Positions 54,172-64,000 of a DNA stretch of 64,000 nucleotides are shown here, one piece after another. The stretch is from Polynucleobacter sp. AP-Reno-20A-A9. Lineage in GTDB: Bacteria > Pseudomonadota > Gammaproteobacteria > Burkholderiales > Burkholderiaceae. Location: contig NZ_JACVPB010000004.1 in the NCBI RefSeq assembly GCF_018882085.1, forward strand, positions 1 to 64,000. The letters are read 5' to 3'. The notes under the pieces were generated by a model. The model worked only from the letters and a program-made list of their open reading frames with translations, was not told the DNA's origin and searched no databases. Both the position numbers and the translations under genes were made by a program. Position 1 is the stretch's first letter. Every line of letters begins with the position of its first letter.

Positions 54172-56604
54172 ATGCCTGGCCACTTATTATTACCCTCTGA
54201 ACCAATTCAACTACCTTTGCTCCCATTGCGGGACGTAGTTGTATTTCCTCATATGGTGATCCCGTTGTTTGTGGGTCGCCCAAAATCGATTAAAGCCCTC
54301 GAGGCTGCCATGGAAACTGGAAAAAATGTCCTATTGGTAGCCCAAAAAACGGCTGCCAAGGATGAGCCCGTCATTGAGGACCTTTATGAGGTGGGCTGTA
54401 TTGCCAATATTTTGCAGATGCTCAAATTGCCTGACGGCACTGTGAAGGTGCTTGTTGAAGGTGTGCAGCGCGCAGAAGTTAGTCAAATAGAAGATAGTCT
54501 TGGTTACTTTAATTGCGAAGCGACACCGACTGCTATTAATGCGATTGATGCCCATGAAACCGAGGCCTTGCGTCGCGCAATCATGGCTCAGTTTGATCAA
54601 TACGTAAAACTCAATAAAAAAGTTCCACAAGAGATTCTGGCATCTCTTGGTGGCATTGATGACCCAAGCCGTTTGGCTGACACCATCTGCGCTCATCTAC
54701 CGGTGAAGCTAGAGCAGAAACAACGCCTACTTGAAATGATGGATGTTGTGCAACGTTTGGAAAGTTTGCTGGCTGATCTCGAGAGTGAGATCGACATACT
54801 GCAGGTTGAGAAGCGTATTCGTGGACGTGTAAAGCGTCAGATGGAAAAGAGTCAACGCGAGTATTACCTCAATGAACAAGTAAAAGCGATTCAGAAGGAG
54901 TTGGGCGAGGGTGAAGAGGGTGCAGATCTCGAAGAGTTAGAGAAGCGCATCAAGGCAGCACGTATGCCTAAAGAAGCTTTGAAAAAGGCGGAGTCAGAAC
55001 TCAAGAAACTCAAATTGATGTCTCCTATGTCTGCAGAGGCTACGGTCATCCGTAACTTTATTGACACCTTGGTAAACCTCCCATGGAAGAAGAAAACCAA
55101 GATTAATAACGATCTCACTAATGCTGAGAAAGTATTGGACGAAGATCACTATGGCTTGGATAAAGTCAAAGAGCGTATCTTGGAGTACCTCGCAGTTCAG
55201 CAACGCGTTGATCGTGTGAAAGCTCCGATTCTCTGCTTGGTTGGTCCTCCGGGTGTCGGTAAAACTTCTTTAGGTCAATCTATTGCGCGTGCGACCAACA
55301 GGAAGTTTGTGCGCATGGCCTTGGGTGGTGTCCGGGACGAATCCGAGATTCGTGGTCATCGTCGCACCTACATTGGTTCGATGCCTGGCAAGATTCTGAG
55401 CAGCCTCACCAAGGTAGGTGTACGTAACCCTTTATTCCTTCTGGATGAAGTGGATAAGATGGGTATGGATTTCCGCGGTGATCCAGCCAGCGCCTTATTA
55501 GAGGTTTTGGACCCTGAACAAAATCACACATTTCAAGATCACTATGTAGAAGTAGATTTTGATCTATCTGATGTGATGTTTGTCGCTACCTCGAATTCTT
55601 TGAATATTCCTGGTCCATTATTAGATCGCCTTGAAATTATTCGCTTAGCTGGCTATACCGAGGATGAGAAAACCAGCATTGCTGTGAATTATTTGATTCC
55701 AAAGCAAATCAAAAATAATGGCTTAAAGAAGGATGAGCTCAAGATTGAAGATAGCGCAGTGCGTAATATGATTCGCTACTACACGCGTGAGGCTGGCGTT
55801 CGTTCTTTGGAGCGTGAAATCAGCAAGATTTGCCGCAAAGTAGTAAAGCTGTTGCTCCTGAAGAAAGAAGCTGCTCCAGTTGTTGTGAATGCGGATAACC
55901 TGGAGAAATTCTTATCAGTGCGCATGTATGACTTTGGTTTGGCTGGTAAAGAAAATCAAGTTGGTCAGGTGACTGGTTTGGCCTGGACTGAAGTGGGCGG
56001 CGATTTACTCACCATTGAGGCTGCTGTTATGCCGGGTAAAGGTGTTATCACTCGCACCGGCTCTATTGGTGACGTAATGAAAGAATCCGTTGAGGCTGCC
56101 AGAACAGTAGTTCGCTCCAGATCCAAGCGACTTGGTATTACGGATGAAGCCTTTGAGAAGAAGGATATTCATATTCACTTCCCAGATGGCGCGACACCAA
56201 AAGATGGTCCATCAGCCGGCATTGCAATTACGACAGCCTTGGTATCGGTATTTACTGGTATCCCAATTCGTTCGGATGTTGCCATGACAGGTGAAATTAC
56301 GCTTCGTGGAGAAGTATTGCCTATTGGCGGATTAAAAGAGAAGCTTTTAGCGGCTCATCGCGGAGGAATTAAATTAGCCTTAATTCCCGAAGAGAACGTC
56401 AAAGATCTGATTGATATTCCGGACAATGTCAAAAATGCGATTGAGATTATTCCGGTTCGCTGGATCGATAAAGTGTTGGAGCTGGCTTTAGAGCGTATGC
56501 CTGAAGCACTGCCAGATCCTACCCCTGAAGAGCTGGCTAAAAAGGCTGCGGAAGCCAGTAAAGCAAACGAGAAGGGTGCAGCCGCAGACGTTCTTAAGCA
56601 CTAA
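54172..56604 (+). CDS. lon: ATP-dependent protease Lon
   Basis: An 810-residue AAA+ protease of misfolded and regulatory proteins. It has the N-terminal substrate domain (LPLLPLRDVVVFPHMVIPLFVGR), the AAA+ module with Walker A GPPGVGKTS and Walker B FLLDEVDK, and the catalytic Ser-Lys dyad in PKDGPSAGIAI and GGLKEKLLAAHR. The start has GGAGG eight bases upstream. The last 25 residues are an Ala/Lys-rich tail not needed for catalysis. It is monocistronic, bounded by a terminator and tRNA-Val. Confidence 0.97.
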   Translation: MPGHLLLPSEPIQLPLLPLRDVVVFPHMVIPLFVGRPKSIKALEAAMETGKNVLLVAQKTAAKDEPVIEDLYEVGCIANILQMLKLPDGTVKVLVEGVQRAEVSQIEDSLGYFNCEATPTAINAIDAHETEALRRAIMAQFDQYVKLNKKVPQEILASLGGIDDPSRLADTICAHLPVKLEQKQRLLEMMDVVQRLESLLADLESEIDILQVEKRIRGRVKRQMEKSQREYYLNEQVKAIQKELGEGEEGADLEELEKRIKAARMPKEALKKAESELKKLKLMSPMSAEATVIRNFIDTLVNLPWKKKTKINNDLTNAEKVLDEDHYGLDKVKERILEYLAVQQRVDRVKAPILCLVGPPGVGKTSLGQSIARATNRKFVRMALGGVRDESEIRGHRRTYIGSMPGKILSSLTKVGVRNPLFLLDEVDKMGMDFRGDPASALLEVLDPEQNHTFQDHYVEVDFDLSDVMFVATSNSLNIPGPLLDRLEIIRLAGYTEDEKTSIAVNYLIPKQIKNNGLKKDELKIEDSAVRNMIRYYTREAGVRSLEREISKICRKVVKLLLLKKEAAPVVVNADNLEKFLSVRMYDFGLAGKENQVGQVTGLAWTEVGGDLLTIEAAVMPGKGVITRTGSIGDVMKESVEAARTVVRSRSKRLGITDEAFEKKDIHIHFPDGATPKDGPSAGIAITTALVSVFTGIPIRSDVAMTGEITLRGEVLPIGGLKEKLLAAHRGGIKLALIPEENVKDLIDIPDNVKNAIEIIPVRWIDKVLELALERMPEALPDPTPEELAKKAAEASKANEKGAAADVLKH

Positions 56605-56710
56605 AAATAGGGTGATTTTTCGTTAGAGCTTTCTCATCTATTGAGGCCGGTTTAGCGGAAAATCCACCTAAAGTTCGTGCTTGGGTTACAATCTCACCTG
56701 TAATATTTTG

Positions 56711-56786
56711 GGGCGCTTAGCTCAGTTGGTAGAGCGTCTGCCTTACACGCAGAATGTCGGGAGTTCGAGCCTCTCAGCGCCCACCA
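56711..56786 (+). tRNA. tRNA-Val (TAC anticodon)
   Basis: A 76-nt tRNA with acceptor GGGCGCT/AGCGCCC, anticodon loop CTTACAC giving anticodon TAC, T arm GGGAG-TTCGAGC-CTCTC and encoded A-CCA at 56783-56786. It lies between lon and the PpiD-like gene. Confidence 0.97.
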
Positions 56787-56893
56787 AATTATTACCGTCA
56801 TGTTTTCCTTTGCCTACTCAGGCATTTCAGTACCCTCCGGCCCAGCGCCTAGTACACTCCTGGTATTGATAATTTTTACTAGCGAACTTTTAC

Positions 56894-58357
56894 ATGTTTG
56901 ATACCGTCCGTAAGCACCAACGAATTCTCCAATTTGTATTAATGCTTTTGATTGTTCCATCTTTTGCATTCTTTGGAATCTCTAGCTATTCCAGCTTCAT
57001 GGACAAAGAGACCGACCTTGTCAAAATCAATGGCAAACCTATCACCGCTCAAGAGGTAGATTCTGCTGCGAAACGTCAGGCAGAGCGCGTAGGTGGAAAT
57101 GCGCAGATTGCTCAAAGTCTCCAATTTAGACAAGCAATTTTGAATGAATTAATGCAGCAGCGTATTCTCGGATTCGCAGTAAACAATTTGCGTTTGCAAG
57201 TTGGCAAAGAGGCGTTAGTTAAAAGCCTGCAAAATATTCCACAGATTCGTGCTTTGTATAAGCAAGATGGCAGTTTCGATGATGCGCGGTTTAAACAACT
57301 CCTAGCTAGCAATGGCTTGAATGAAGAGCAGTTTTATGCAAGCCAAGCATTTGATTTAAAAATCAGTCAGCTGGTGAACTCCGTAGCCCGCACTGAAATC
57401 GGTAGTCCCAAATTATCCGATATCGTTTCAACCCTTTACGAGACTGAGCGTCAAGTTCAGGTGCTATCGTTTGATGCGAAAGATTACTTAAGCAAGGTAA
57501 ATCCATCCCAAGAAGACCTACAGGCTTTCTACAATGCCAACGCTAAGTTATTCGAGAGCCCAGAGTATGTAGATGTCGAGTACATCGTTCTCAAGGCGGA
57601 TCCAAAGGAAGATGCAAAAGTATTTAGCGAAAAAGCTGATCAATTTGCCAATATTACTTATGACCAGTCGGATAGCCTTAAGCCGGCTGCAGATAAATTA
57701 AAACTGAATATTCAAAGCCAGAAGGGCGTAATGCGTTCTGGAGTTGCTGGTGTTGCAAAAGATCACCCATTGGCCAACCCGAAGGTGATTCAATCTCTAT
57801 TTGGCGATGAAGCAGTGAAGAACAAACGAAATATTGAAGCTGTGCAAACTGCTCCAGGCGTTTTTGTTTCAGCCCGAGTGGTGATTTTTCATCCCGCTCA
57901 AACTCTCCCGTATAAAGATGTTGCTGCTGAGGTCAAGCGTCAAGTTAGTCAACGTATGGCCGAAAAACTTGCCATAAGCGCTGCAGCTGATCGCTATGCC
58001 TCATTAGAAAAAGATCCAAAGAATAGCACCGGCTTTGCTAGCCCGATTTGGGTTTCTCGTAACAAGCCTGCAAATTTGGTGGGCGGAGCTCTGGATGAAG
58101 TGATGTCCGTCAATCCCGATAAATTCCCTGCGCTTGTATCAGTTCAAAATCCAGGTGTTGGCACCATTCTGTATCGCGTTGATCAGGTAAGACAGCCAAC
58201 AGGCGTAGACGCAAAGGTCCATAAGGCACAAGCGCAACAAATTCAGGCATTGGCAGCCCAAGCTGAGTTTGCTGCCTTTATGGCTTATTGGCGTGATGTT
58301 GCCGGGGTAAAGACAATCAACCCCCTTAAGCCCCCATCAACTGGATCGGGCAGCTAA
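56894..58357 (+). CDS. ppiD: PpiD-like periplasmic chaperone lacking the parvulin domain
   Basis: A 487-residue inner-membrane-anchored chaperone. Residues 1-10 are cytoplasmic, 11-32 (ILQFVLMLLIVPSFAFFGIS) form the membrane anchor, and 40-165 match the SurA_N-like part of PpiD, including VNGKPIT-type VKINGKPITAQEV. Beta-proteobacterial PpiD is about 620-650 residues with a parvulin domain in the middle. Here the chain passes directly from VDVEYIVLKADPKEDA (about 226-241) to the part beginning SEKADQFANITYDQSDSL, which normally follows the parvulin domain. The domain is therefore missing; catalytic isomerase activity is not expected, while holdase function may remain. Confidence 0.85.
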   Translation: MFDTVRKHQRILQFVLMLLIVPSFAFFGISSYSSFMDKETDLVKINGKPITAQEVDSAAKRQAERVGGNAQIAQSLQFRQAILNELMQQRILGFAVNNLRLQVGKEALVKSLQNIPQIRALYKQDGSFDDARFKQLLASNGLNEEQFYASQAFDLKISQLVNSVARTEIGSPKLSDIVSTLYETERQVQVLSFDAKDYLSKVNPSQEDLQAFYNANAKLFESPEYVDVEYIVLKADPKEDAKVFSEKADQFANITYDQSDSLKPAADKLKLNIQSQKGVMRSGVAGVAKDHPLANPKVIQSLFGDEAVKNKRNIEAVQTAPGVFVSARVVIFHPAQTLPYKDVAAEVKRQVSQRMAEKLAISAAADRYASLEKDPKNSTGFASPIWVSRNKPANLVGGALDEVMSVNPDKFPALVSVQNPGVGTILYRVDQVRQPTGVDAKVHKAQAQQIQALAAQAEFAAFMAYWRDVAGVKTINPLKPPSTGSGS

Positions 58358-58374
58358 GCTTAAGCGCTAGTTAC

Positions 58375-59046
58375 TTATTTACTCTTCAGTAGTGTTTGAT
58401 ATGGGGCCATAGCGCCCCATACGTTTTTCAAGAGAATAGCTTGAGCCTTCTCATTGGGATGCATGCGATCCGCCTGAAATAAATTGATATCAGAGGCAAC
58501 GTTCTTTAGGAAAAATGGCAGGAGTTCAACTTGCTCCTGGCGTGCAAGTTTTGGATATAAATCCTGAAATTGCTTGGTGTACTCTTGTCCATAATTAGGT
58601 GGAATCTGCATGCCAAATAAAAGCACCTTGGCCCCAGAGTTCTTGCTGAGCTGAATCATCTTGCGTAAATTCTTTTCGGACTCCTGTATGGATAGGCCGC
58701 GTAAAGCATCGTTTGCACCGAGCTCTAAAAAGACGATTCCCGGTTTCTTTTGCTCCAATAGTTTTGACAACCTTGATAAACCTCCGGAACTTGTTTCCCC
58801 GCTAATGCTGGCGTTAAATACAGTCCAGGGGCTGGCTTCTTTATAGAGTTGATTCTCTAGGAGCTTTACCCAGCCAGAACCGCGAGTCAATCCATATTCT
58901 GCTGAAAGGCTATCTCCCATAATCAAAATAACTGGGTTACTCTGAGCCTGTGTGCCAAATGGAATAAACAGGCAAAATAGGGCGGTTGCCATTGATATGG
59001 CTCGTATTTTTCTACTCAAGAAGCTCAACCAAATATTTTGATTCAT
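58375..59046 (-). CDS. tesA: Periplasmic GDSL esterase/thioesterase TesA
   Basis: A 223-residue SGNH hydrolase. A signal peptide ends near GTQAQS (residues 30-36), then block I IMGDSLSAEYG (nucleophile Ser), block III LELGANDALRG and block V DRMHPNEKAQ (Asp and His). It corresponds to E. coli TesA (arylesterase, acyl-CoA thioesterase). Its start codon is only two bases from that of the divergent ybbA gene. An internal ATG at 58992 would shorten the signal. Confidence 0.92.
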   Translation of the reverse strand: MNQNIWLSFLSRKIRAISMATALFCLFIPFGTQAQSNPVILIMGDSLSAEYGLTRGSGWVKLLENQLYKEASPWTVFNASISGETSSGGLSRLSKLLEQKKPGIVFLELGANDALRGLSIQESEKNLRKMIQLSKNSGAKVLLFGMQIPPNYGQEYTKQFQDLYPKLARQEQVELLPFFLKNVASDINLFQADRMHPNEKAQAILLKNVWGAMAPYQTLLKSK

Positions 59047-59048
59047 TT

Positions 59049-59723
59049 ATGAGTATTCCAGTCAAAGTCCTTAGTGCAATTCATCTAGGCAAACAAGTTC
59101 TATCTAGCGATGGATCGCTGACCATTTTGCACGACATTAGCTTTGATGTCCTTGATGGTGAAAGTGTTGCCATTACTGGTGCATCTGGATCCGGGAAAAG
59201 TACTTTACTTGGGCTGCTAGCTGGTTTAGATACTCCGTCTAGCGGACATGTTGAGTTGGTTTCCCAAAATCTCAATCGGCTTGATGAAGATGGTCGGGCT
59301 AAATTAAGGGGGCAAAAGGTAGGGTTTGTATTTCAAGCCTTTCAATTGCTACCCCATTTGACAGCCCTTGAAAATATCATGCTTCCGGCCGAGCTGAACG
59401 GGATGGAGATGCCTAAGGAAAACGCTCTTGCCTGCCTAGAGCAGGTTGGTTTGAGCGAGCGAGCCAACCATTTTCCCAAGACTTTGTCGGGCGGAGAGCA
59501 GCAAAGGGTAGCACTGGCCAGGGCCTTCATTATGAAGCCGGCAATTTTGTTTGCCGACGAACCCACTGGTAGTCTGGATGAGGTTAGCGGGAATAGGGTT
59601 ATTGAGCTGCTTTTTGAGCTAAATCAGGCCAATCATTCCACCCTTATTTTGGTCACCCATGACCAAGCCTTGGCTGATCGGTGCCAGCGTCAGTTGCACC
59701 TTCAAGGCGGGCGATTGTTGTAG
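59049..59723 (+). CDS. ybbA: ABC transporter ATP-binding protein, YbbA/LolD type
   Basis: A 224-residue ATPase with Walker A GASGSGKSTLLG, signature LSGGEQQRVALARA and Walker B ILFADEPTGSLDE. It resembles the MacB/LolD/YbbA class working with FtsX-like permeases. In E. coli ybbA is divergent from tesA and followed by the permease ybbP; here purL follows instead, so no permease partner is seen. The ATG at 59049 gives the standard N-terminus (MSIPVKVLSAIHLGKQV). Confidence 0.9.
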   Translation: MSIPVKVLSAIHLGKQVLSSDGSLTILHDISFDVLDGESVAITGASGSGKSTLLGLLAGLDTPSSGHVELVSQNLNRLDEDGRAKLRGQKVGFVFQAFQLLPHLTALENIMLPAELNGMEMPKENALACLEQVGLSERANHFPKTLSGGEQQRVALARAFIMKPAILFADEPTGSLDEVSGNRVIELLFELNQANHSTLILVTHDQALADRCQRQLHLQGGRLL

Positions 59724-59732
59724 GCAAAACCT

Positions 59733-59738
59733 TATAAT
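59733..59738 (+). promoter_or_regulatory. Putative -10 element of purL
   Basis: A perfect TATAAT ends six bases before the purL ATG (59745). This places the expected transcription start on or next to the start codon and leaves no room for a ribosome site. No clear -35 lies 16-18 bases upstream. Confidence 0.45.
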
Positions 59739-59744
59739 CTAGGC

Positions 59745-62700
59745 ATGTCTTGTTTCCACTTTTTACCCGGCGCTGATGCGCTGTCCCCCTTCCGCCAACA
59801 GCGTCTTTTAGCCACTTTGGCTGCTCAAGGGGTTGATCTCGAATCCATTGAGGCTCAATACCTTCATTTCATTTGGTCAGAGGCTGAACTAAACGCCAAA
59901 AACCATGATGTCATGGCTAGTTTGTTGACCTATGGCCAGCCATTTCATTCTCAAATAGATTCAGGAAAGTCTTGGTTTGGAAAGGGCAATGCCGAGAATC
60001 AAGGCGCCATTGTTATCCCTAGATTTGGAACGCTTTCTCCCTGGGCTAGTAAAGCTACTGATATTGCTCGTCAATGCGGATTGGATGTACTGCGTCTTGA
60101 GCGTGGCATACAGTTTTCATGGCAGAGTAAAAAAGCGCTGACTCCAGAGCAAAAACAATTAGTGCTCGCTGCGGTTCACGACAGAATGACCGAAGTAGTA
60201 ATTGATTCAACTGATGCAGCTAATGCCTTATACCAATCGCTCGAAGATAAGCCCTTAACGCGTATACCGGTGATGACCCAAGGTAGGGCCGCCCTCGATA
60301 AAGCTAATCAAGAATTGGGCCTTGCTTTATCTGATGATGAAGTGGCTTATCTTGTTGAAAACTTTATTAAACTTGAGCGCAACCCATCTGACGTTGAGCT
60401 GATTATGTTTGCTCAAGCAAACAGTGAGCACTGTCGCCATAAGATATTTAATTCCAGCTGGACAATTGATGGTGATGATCAAGAGCGCTCTTTGTTCGCC
60501 ATGATCCGCAATACCCACCAATTGCAACCAGAGGGAACGATTGTTGCGTACTCCGATAACTCTGCGGTCATGGTTGGATGTGAAGCAGAAGCCTGGGCTC
60601 CTCAAGGTAAAGATCAACACTACGAAAAAGATACGCGCTTAGTTCACACTCTCATGAAGGTGGAAACCCATAACCACCCAACTGCTATTGCTCCTTTCCC
60701 CGGGGCATCTACGGGTGCGGGTGGCGAAATTCGTGATGAGGGCGCAACGGGCATTGGTGGACGCCCTAAAGCTGGCCTTACCGGATTCTCGGTTTCCAAT
60801 TTGAATATTCCAGGCACAGATCTCCCTTGGGAGAGTCTGAAATACGGTAAGCCTGAGCGCATAGCAACACCTTTACAAATCATGATTGATGGCCCGCTAG
60901 GTGGTGCCGCATTTAATAATGAATTTGGCCGTCCAATTTTGGGTGGTTACTTCAGGGTCTTTGAGCAAACATTAGATGGCACACGTCGCGGTTATCACAA
61001 GCCAATCATGATTGCTGGTGGTATTGGAAGTATTGACGCAATCCATACCAAGAAAAAAGCAATTCAAGCAGGGCACCTGTTAATTCAGCTTGGCGGTCCA
61101 GGTATGCGAATTGGCATGGGAGGTGCTACAGGTAGCTCAGTTGCAACCGGAACAAATACTGCTGATCTTGATTTTGATTCTGTACAACGTGGCAATCCAG
61201 AAATGGAGCGTCGCGCACAAGAAGTCATCAATGCCTGCTGTGCTCTTGGTGAACGCAATCCAATTGTCTCTATTCATGATGTGGGTGCAGGTGGTATATC
61301 GAATGCATTCCCCGAGCTTGCGGATGGTGCTGGATTAGGAGCTGCATTCAAACTCCGTAGCGTCCCGCTTGAGGAGAGCGGTATGAGTCCTGCAGAAATT
61401 TGGTGTAACGAATCCCAGGAGCGTTATGTTTGTGCTATCGATGCAAAAGATTTAGACCTATTTAAATCATTTTGTGAGCGTGAGCGTTGTCCTTTTGCGG
61501 TAGTTGGTGAAGCAACTGCGGAACGTCAGCTGAAATTAAGCGATTCTAAGCAGCCATCATCTGCTGATGCAGCACTTCCAATTGATATGCCGATGGAGGT
61601 TTTGCTTGGAAAGCCTCCTAAGATGCATCGTAATGTTGAGCGCATATCTCAAGAGTTCAAAGAATTAGATGTAACGGATGCTGATCTAGCGCAATCAATT
61701 GCCTGGGTACTGCAACAACCTACCGTAGCAAGTAAATCATTCTTAATTACGATTGGGGATCGAACCGTTGGCGGACTCAATGCTAGGGACCAGTTTGTTG
61801 GCCCATGGCAAGTTCCTGTGGCGGATTGTGCCGTTACTCTGATGGATTACAAGGGTTATCGTGGTGAAGCAATGGCTATGGGCGAAAGAACCCCATTGGC
61901 TGTTATAGATGCTCCAGCTGCTGCACGAATGGCGGTAGGTGAGGCGATTACCAATCTTTTGGCAGCAGATATTATCAGCCTCGAAAGCGTAAAACTTTCT
62001 GCAAACTGGATGGCTGCATGTGGAGCGCCTGGTGAAGACGCGAAACTCTATGACTCCGTTAAAGCGATTGGCATGGAGCTGTGCCCTGCGCTTGGAATAT
62101 CGATTCCAGTTGGCAAGGATTCCCTATCTATGTCTACCGCATGGCAAGATGGTGATGAAGCTAAGAAAGTAGTTGCGCCAGTTTCTTTAATTATTTCTGC
62201 TTTTGCATCTGTGCTAGATGCCCGTAAAACATTGACACCACTGCTTCAATTGAAGAGCAAGGACGGATCTCCACAAGAGACTGAACTGATCTTGATCGAT
62301 TTAGGGCGTGGCAAGAATCGTATGGCCGGAAGTATCTTGGCTCAAGTGCTTGATCAGTCCGGAAAATTGGCGCCTGATGTCGATCACCCAGAAGATTTGA
62401 AGTCTTTGGCTGCCGCCATTATTGAGTTGCGTAAAGAGAACAAGCTTTTGGCTTATCACGATCGCTCCGATGGTGGCTTGCTTGCCTGCGTTGCTGAAAT
62501 GGCATTTGCATCGCATTGCGGCATTTCGCTTAACGTCGATATGATTGCCATGGACGCTGGGCAAGAGCCTGATTATGGTGATGCTAAGAATTGGGCTCAA
62601 CAGGTTTCTGGTCGTCGCCATGAGCAAACCATGCGGGCTTTATTCAATGAAGAGTTAGGCGCAGTAATACAGGTTCGCAAAGAAGATCGTGATGGTGTAT

Positions 62701-63782
62701 TTGCAGTGTTGAGAAAATTAGGCTTAAGCGCACATAGTCATGTGATTGGCAAGCCTAATACCAACGGTCGCATTGAAGTTTGGCGCGATGCTAAAAATAT
62801 TTTTGCTGAGCCGCGCGAAGTGCTGCAAAAGATTTGGACTAACACTAGCTATCAAATTGCTCGTCTACGTGATAATCCTGCCTGTGCCGATAGTGAATTT
62901 TCGCTCTTAGACAATATTGCCGATACTGGCATGAGCCCTAAAATCACATTTGACGCCTCAGAAGATATTGCCGCTCCATTTATTGCGAAAAATGCACGTC
63001 CTAAAGTTGCCATTTTGCGTGAGCAGGGTGTGAACTCTCATGTAGAAATGGCATATTCAGTAAATTTGGCTGGATTTGATAGTTATGACGTTCACATGTC
63101 TGATTTGCTTACCGGTAAAGCAAAATTAGACGACTTTAGAGGCCTCATTGCCTGCGGCGGATTTAGTTATGGCGATGTATTAGGTGCTGGCGAGGGTTGG
63201 GCCAAAACCATTCTGTTTAACCAGCAGCTAAGAGAACAATTTTCTACGTTCTTCAACCGTCAAGACAGTTTTGCCTTAGGCGTTTGTAACGGCTGCCAAA
63301 TGATGAGTAACCTCTCCGGAATTATTCCGGGTGCGGAGGCATGGCCTAAATTTACACGCAATCAATCAGAGCAATATGAAGCGCGCCTAGTGATGGCTGA
63401 AGTATTGGCTTCACCTTCGATATTTACCCAGGGCATGGAGGGTAGTCAGATACCCATTGCCATCGCTCACGGTGAAGGATTTGCTAATTTCAGTCAGCAA
63501 GGAAGCTTAGAGCAGATTCACAAGCAGAGCTTGGCCTCATTCCGCTTTGTAGATCATCAAGGTAACCCAACAGAAACCTATCCAATGAATCCAAACGGAT
63601 CGCCTAATGGCTTAACTGGTGTCACTACACTTGATGGCCGCTTTATGGTCATGATGCCCCATCCAGAGCGGGTATTTAGGGCTGTACAGATGAGTTGGTG
63701 CCCGCCTGAATGGTTGGATAGCCCAGATGGTGCTAGCCCTTGGCTACGCTTATTCCGCAACGCCCGTCGTTGGGCGAATTAA
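59745..63782 (+). CDS. purL: Phosphoribosylformylglycinamidine synthase
   Basis: A 1345-residue large-type FGAM synthase of purine synthesis. The PurS-like N-terminal part, the ATP/substrate motif [21 protein letters not shown], the [14 protein letters not shown] stretch, the second PurM-like half ([20 protein letters not shown]) and the C-terminal glutaminase with nucleophile Cys in [12 protein letters not shown] and His/Glu in AHGEG and the [10 protein letters not shown] end are complete. Gamma-type length (about 1300) with about 50 extra residues. The message may be leaderless. The next gene begins immediately after its stop. Confidence 0.97.
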   Translation: MSCFHFLPGADALSPFRQQRLLATLAAQGVDLESIEAQYLHFIWSEAELNAKNHDVMASLLTYGQPFHSQIDSGKSWFGKGNAENQGAIVIPRFGTLSPWASKATDIARQCGLDVLRLERGIQFSWQSKKALTPEQKQLVLAAVHDRMTEVVIDSTDAANALYQSLEDKPLTRIPVMTQGRAALDKANQELGLALSDDEVAYLVENFIKLERNPSDVELIMFAQANSEHCRHKIFNSSWTIDGDDQERSLFAMIRNTHQLQPEGTIVAYSDNSAVMVGCEAEAWAPQGKDQHYEKDTRLVHTLMKVETHNHPTAIAPFPGASTGAGGEIRDEGATGIGGRPKAGLTGFSVSNLNIPGTDLPWESLKYGKPERIATPLQIMIDGPLGGAAFNNEFGRPILGGYFRVFEQTLDGTRRGYHKPIMIAGGIGSIDAIHTKKKAIQAGHLLIQLGGPGMRIGMGGATGSSVATGTNTADLDFDSVQRGNPEMERRAQEVINACCALGERNPIVSIHDVGAGGISNAFPELADGAGLGAAFKLRSVPLEESGMSPAEIWCNESQERYVCAIDAKDLDLFKSFCERERCPFAVVGEATAERQLKLSDSKQPSSADAALPIDMPMEVLLGKPPKMHRNVERISQEFKELDVTDADLAQSIAWVLQQPTVASKSFLITIGDRTVGGLNARDQFVGPWQVPVADCAVTLMDYKGYRGEAMAMGERTPLAVIDAPAAARMAVGEAITNLLAADIISLESVKLSANWMAACGAPGEDAKLYDSVKAIGMELCPALGISIPVGKDSLSMSTAWQDGDEAKKVVAPVSLIISAFASVLDARKTLTPLLQLKSKDGSPQETELILIDLGRGKNRMAGSILAQVLDQSGKLAPDVDHPEDLKSLAAAIIELRKENKLLAYHDRSDGGLLACVAEMAFASHCGISLNVDMIAMDAGQEPDYGDAKNWAQQVSGRRHEQTMRALFNEELGAVIQVRKEDRDGVFAVLRKLGLSAHSHVIGKPNTNGRIEVWRDAKNIFAEPREVLQKIWTNTSYQIARLRDNPACADSEFSLLDNIADTGMSPKITFDASEDIAAPFIAKNARPKVAILREQGVNSHVEMAYSVNLAGFDSYDVHMSDLLTGKAKLDDFRGLIACGGFSYGDVLGAGEGWAKTILFNQQLREQFSTFFNRQDSFALGVCNGCQMMSNLSGIIPGAEAWPKFTRNQSEQYEARLVMAEVLASPSIFTQGMEGSQIPIAIAHGEGFANFSQQGSLEQIHKQSLASFRFVDHQGNPTETYPMNPNGSPNGLTGVTTLDGRFMVMMPHPERVFRAVQMSWCPPEWLDSPDGASPWLRLFRNARRWAN

Positions 63783-64000
63783 ATGTCATCTACGCAATTA
63801 ATGGAGCCGGTCACTTTTTCAGAAAGTGGTGGGGTGCGCTACCTTCATTTTGGAACTGAATCTATTCAAGGAGCAATGCGCTTGCGTGATCCTGAAGAAA
63901 TTTACCTTGAGTACAACCAGCAAATGATGGCTTGGCTACTATTTCTGGAAACAAAGCCTGGTATGCAGATTGCGCAACTTGGACTGGGAACGGGAGCATT
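63783..64000 (+). CDS. Spermidine synthase-like protein (5' part)
   Basis: The first 72 residues of a gene running off the window. The product opens MSSTQLMEPVTFSESGGVRY and reaches IAQLGLGTGA, the AdoMet/decarboxy-AdoMet-binding loop of spermidine-synthase-type enzymes. The segment YLEYNQQMMAWLLFLE is common to the SpeE-like family found without speD in many beta-proteobacteria. The start ATG directly follows the purL stop. Substrate cannot be judged from this fragment. Confidence 0.8.
   Translation, partial: MSSTQLMEPVTFSESGGVRYLHFGTESIQGAMRLRDPEEIYLEYNQQMMAWLLFLETKPGMQIAQLGLGTGA

Overview
The window looks like chromosomal DNA of a free-living betaproteobacterium of moderate to low GC content, most likely a Polynucleobacter-type Burkholderiaceae (inference from protein style, compact gene packing and gene order; no database search was possible). 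It is mostly core genome: about 50 confident protein genes, four tRNAs, one TPP riboswitch and several clear intrinsic terminators. I see no CRISPR array, rRNA operon or prophage.

Layout. 1-2500 is a small accessory stretch: the end of an IS3-family element, the 3' stub of a membrane-protein gene that it interrupts, trxC, a short unknown gene, sodB behind two FNR-type boxes, and an unknown gene, ending at tRNA-Asn. 2.6-9.7 kb is thiamin synthesis: thiD on the plus strand, then a minus-strand thiC-thiO-thiS-thiG-thiE operon led by a TPP riboswitch, next to a Nudix hydrolase of the type that removes damaged thiamin diphosphate. 9.7-11.2 kb holds a 590-base non-coding stretch with a DnaA-box pair, a six-cysteine secreted protein and a repeat-bearing lipoprotein. 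11.3-13.9 kb is a class III CoA-transferase, an MFS carrier and a 47-residue membrane protein. 13.9-18.4 kb is parE-parC. 18.4-22.6 kb holds maturation factors of a molybdenum hydroxylase (XdhC/CoxI, MocA, CoxE, MoxR/CoxD types) without the enzyme itself. 22.8-23.6 kb has two small c-type cytochromes with an FNR box.

23.6-31.7 kb is a propionyl-CoA to succinyl-CoA module (mutase, MeaB, PccB, PccA, a VOC protein likely to be the epimerase) divergent from a GntR regulator whose own start codon lies in a perfect 20-bp palindrome. 31.7-38.7 kb carries tsaB, rimI, a degenerate uracil-DNA-glycosylase-like gene, lplT, alr, bamD, rluD and pgeF. 38.8-44.6 kb is polyhydroxyalkanoate metabolism (phaC, phaB, phaR, then rimO and a thiolase). 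44.6-50.5 kb has serB-mfd divergent from ispD-ispF and tRNA-Leu. 50.5-56.8 kb is the protein quality-control block tig-clpP-clpX-lon, with a heat-shock type promoter before lon, then tRNA-Val. 56.9-64 kb has a PpiD-like protein without its parvulin domain, tesA/ybbA, purL and the start of a spermidine-synthase-like gene.

The main points for a second look are: the PpiD-like protein that appears to have lost its parvulin domain; the cysteine-free UDG-like gene; three perfect or near-perfect FNR boxes linking sodB and cytochrome genes to oxygen; the GntR palindrome; the overlooked 47-residue gene behind the MFS carrier; the 22-residue periodic lipoprotein; and several genes (thiD, parE, mocA, mfd/ispD, purL) whose -10-like hexamer ends only 6-8 bases before the start codon, suggesting leaderless transcripts.
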